From NCBI RefSeq assembly GCF_030682845.1, contig NZ_JAUXNK010000109.1:1-45015 (forward strand): a DNA stretch of 45,015 nt, in the 5' to 3' direction. Of this stretch, positions 44,875-45,015 are shown one piece after another. Under the pieces are notes generated by a model. That model did not search any database and was not told the DNA's origin. It worked only from the letters and a program-made list of their open reading frames with translations. The position numbers were made by a program, and so were the translations under genes. Origin of the DNA: Methanolobus sp. Lineage in GTDB: Archaea > Halobacteriota > Methanosarcinia > Methanosarcinales > Methanosarcinaceae. Position 1 is the first letter of the stretch. Each line of letters starts with the position of its first letter.

Positions 44875-45015
44875 GTTTTTTTTGGTGGTCATTTTGGACC
44901 TCGGGACCTTTGGGGTCTTTCGATTATATTAGATATGTTGGGGCGCTCAAGCCATACGGCTGACGCTCGGGAGGACACACGGCGGTAAGTTCTCACGCCC
45001 CCGGAATAATGCTTA
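44875..45015. repeat. Terminal direct repeat, right copy (contig closure)
   Basis: Exact copy of bases 1-141. Joining the two gives a closed molecule of about 44,874 bp. The stretch 44777-44874 before it has no gene and continues the non-coding control region that runs to base 685. Confidence 0.95.

Noticed and set aside
1-45015. Integrase, CI-like repressor, DNA polymerase, RNA polymerase or tRNA genes
   Set aside because: I looked for their characteristic motifs in the translated frames, and for cloverleaf-like sequence in gaps, and saw none. The winged-helix gene at 33893 is not next to any integration module.

Overview
The window is one closed (circularly assembled or terminally redundant) phage genome. 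Bases 1-141 recur exactly as bases 44875-45015, so the unique genome is about 44,874 bp. It has a short-tailed (podovirus-type) virion gene set whose order resembles the head module of Bordetella phage BPP-1: small terminase, GpA-type large terminase, portal, a Bbp19-like protein, scaffold, major capsid, Bbp16-like cement protein, tail-tube proteins, internal/ejection proteins, then a long run of tail-fibre and accessory genes and a lysis cassette. I see no integrase, no CI-type repressor, no DNA or RNA polymerase, no reverse transcriptase and no tRNA. It therefore looks like a lytic phage, or one whose lysogeny genes I cannot recognise, that leans on host polymerases. Strong AGGAGG-type ribosome sites and an M15 endolysin fit a bacterial host, but the sequence does not name it.

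Layout. (1) 44777-685 is a mostly non-coding control region. It holds hairpins, a plus-strand terminator at 192-223, a canonical minus-strand promoter at 328-356 that should fire leftwards across the contig junction into the late genes, a 77-bp control element at 474-550, and a leader with a terminator and a competing stem (594-667). (2) 686-2356, plus strand: seven small early genes of unknown function. (3) 12106 down to 2474, minus strand: the early/replication operon. It encodes many small Cys-pair proteins, an ERF-type annealing protein, a YqaJ-type exonuclease, a NinB-like protein, a replication-initiator-like protein, a Gp37/Gp68 protein, a DUF3850 protein and a RuvC-like resolvase. A second copy of the 77-bp element, inverted, sits at its head (12139-12215). 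(4) 44776 down to 12390, minus strand: about 32 kb of late genes, closed by a strong terminator at 12334-12372.

The late region is interrupted by four HNH endonuclease genes (12763, 15569, 31711, 34608) and by a winged-helix gene at 33893-34210 that lies next to an array of CTACCG-TTTT-CGGTAG palindromes. That cassette is the feature most likely to be an undescribed system. Other unusual features are a 129-bp twin-hairpin element present in two identical copies 4.9 kb apart, three tandemly duplicated micro-ORFs at 16346-16808, two putative receptor-binding proteins with tandem repeats whose differences fall at fixed positions, a lone methyltransferase N-terminus, and a fibre-like protein carrying a secretion signal.

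Working model (inference): the mirrored 77-bp elements switch on the two convergent early operons. Early recombination proteins (ERF, YqaJ, RuvC-like) support replication. The long minus-strand late transcript from the 328-356 promoter reads through several internal terminators, which suggests either antitermination or separate internal promoters.
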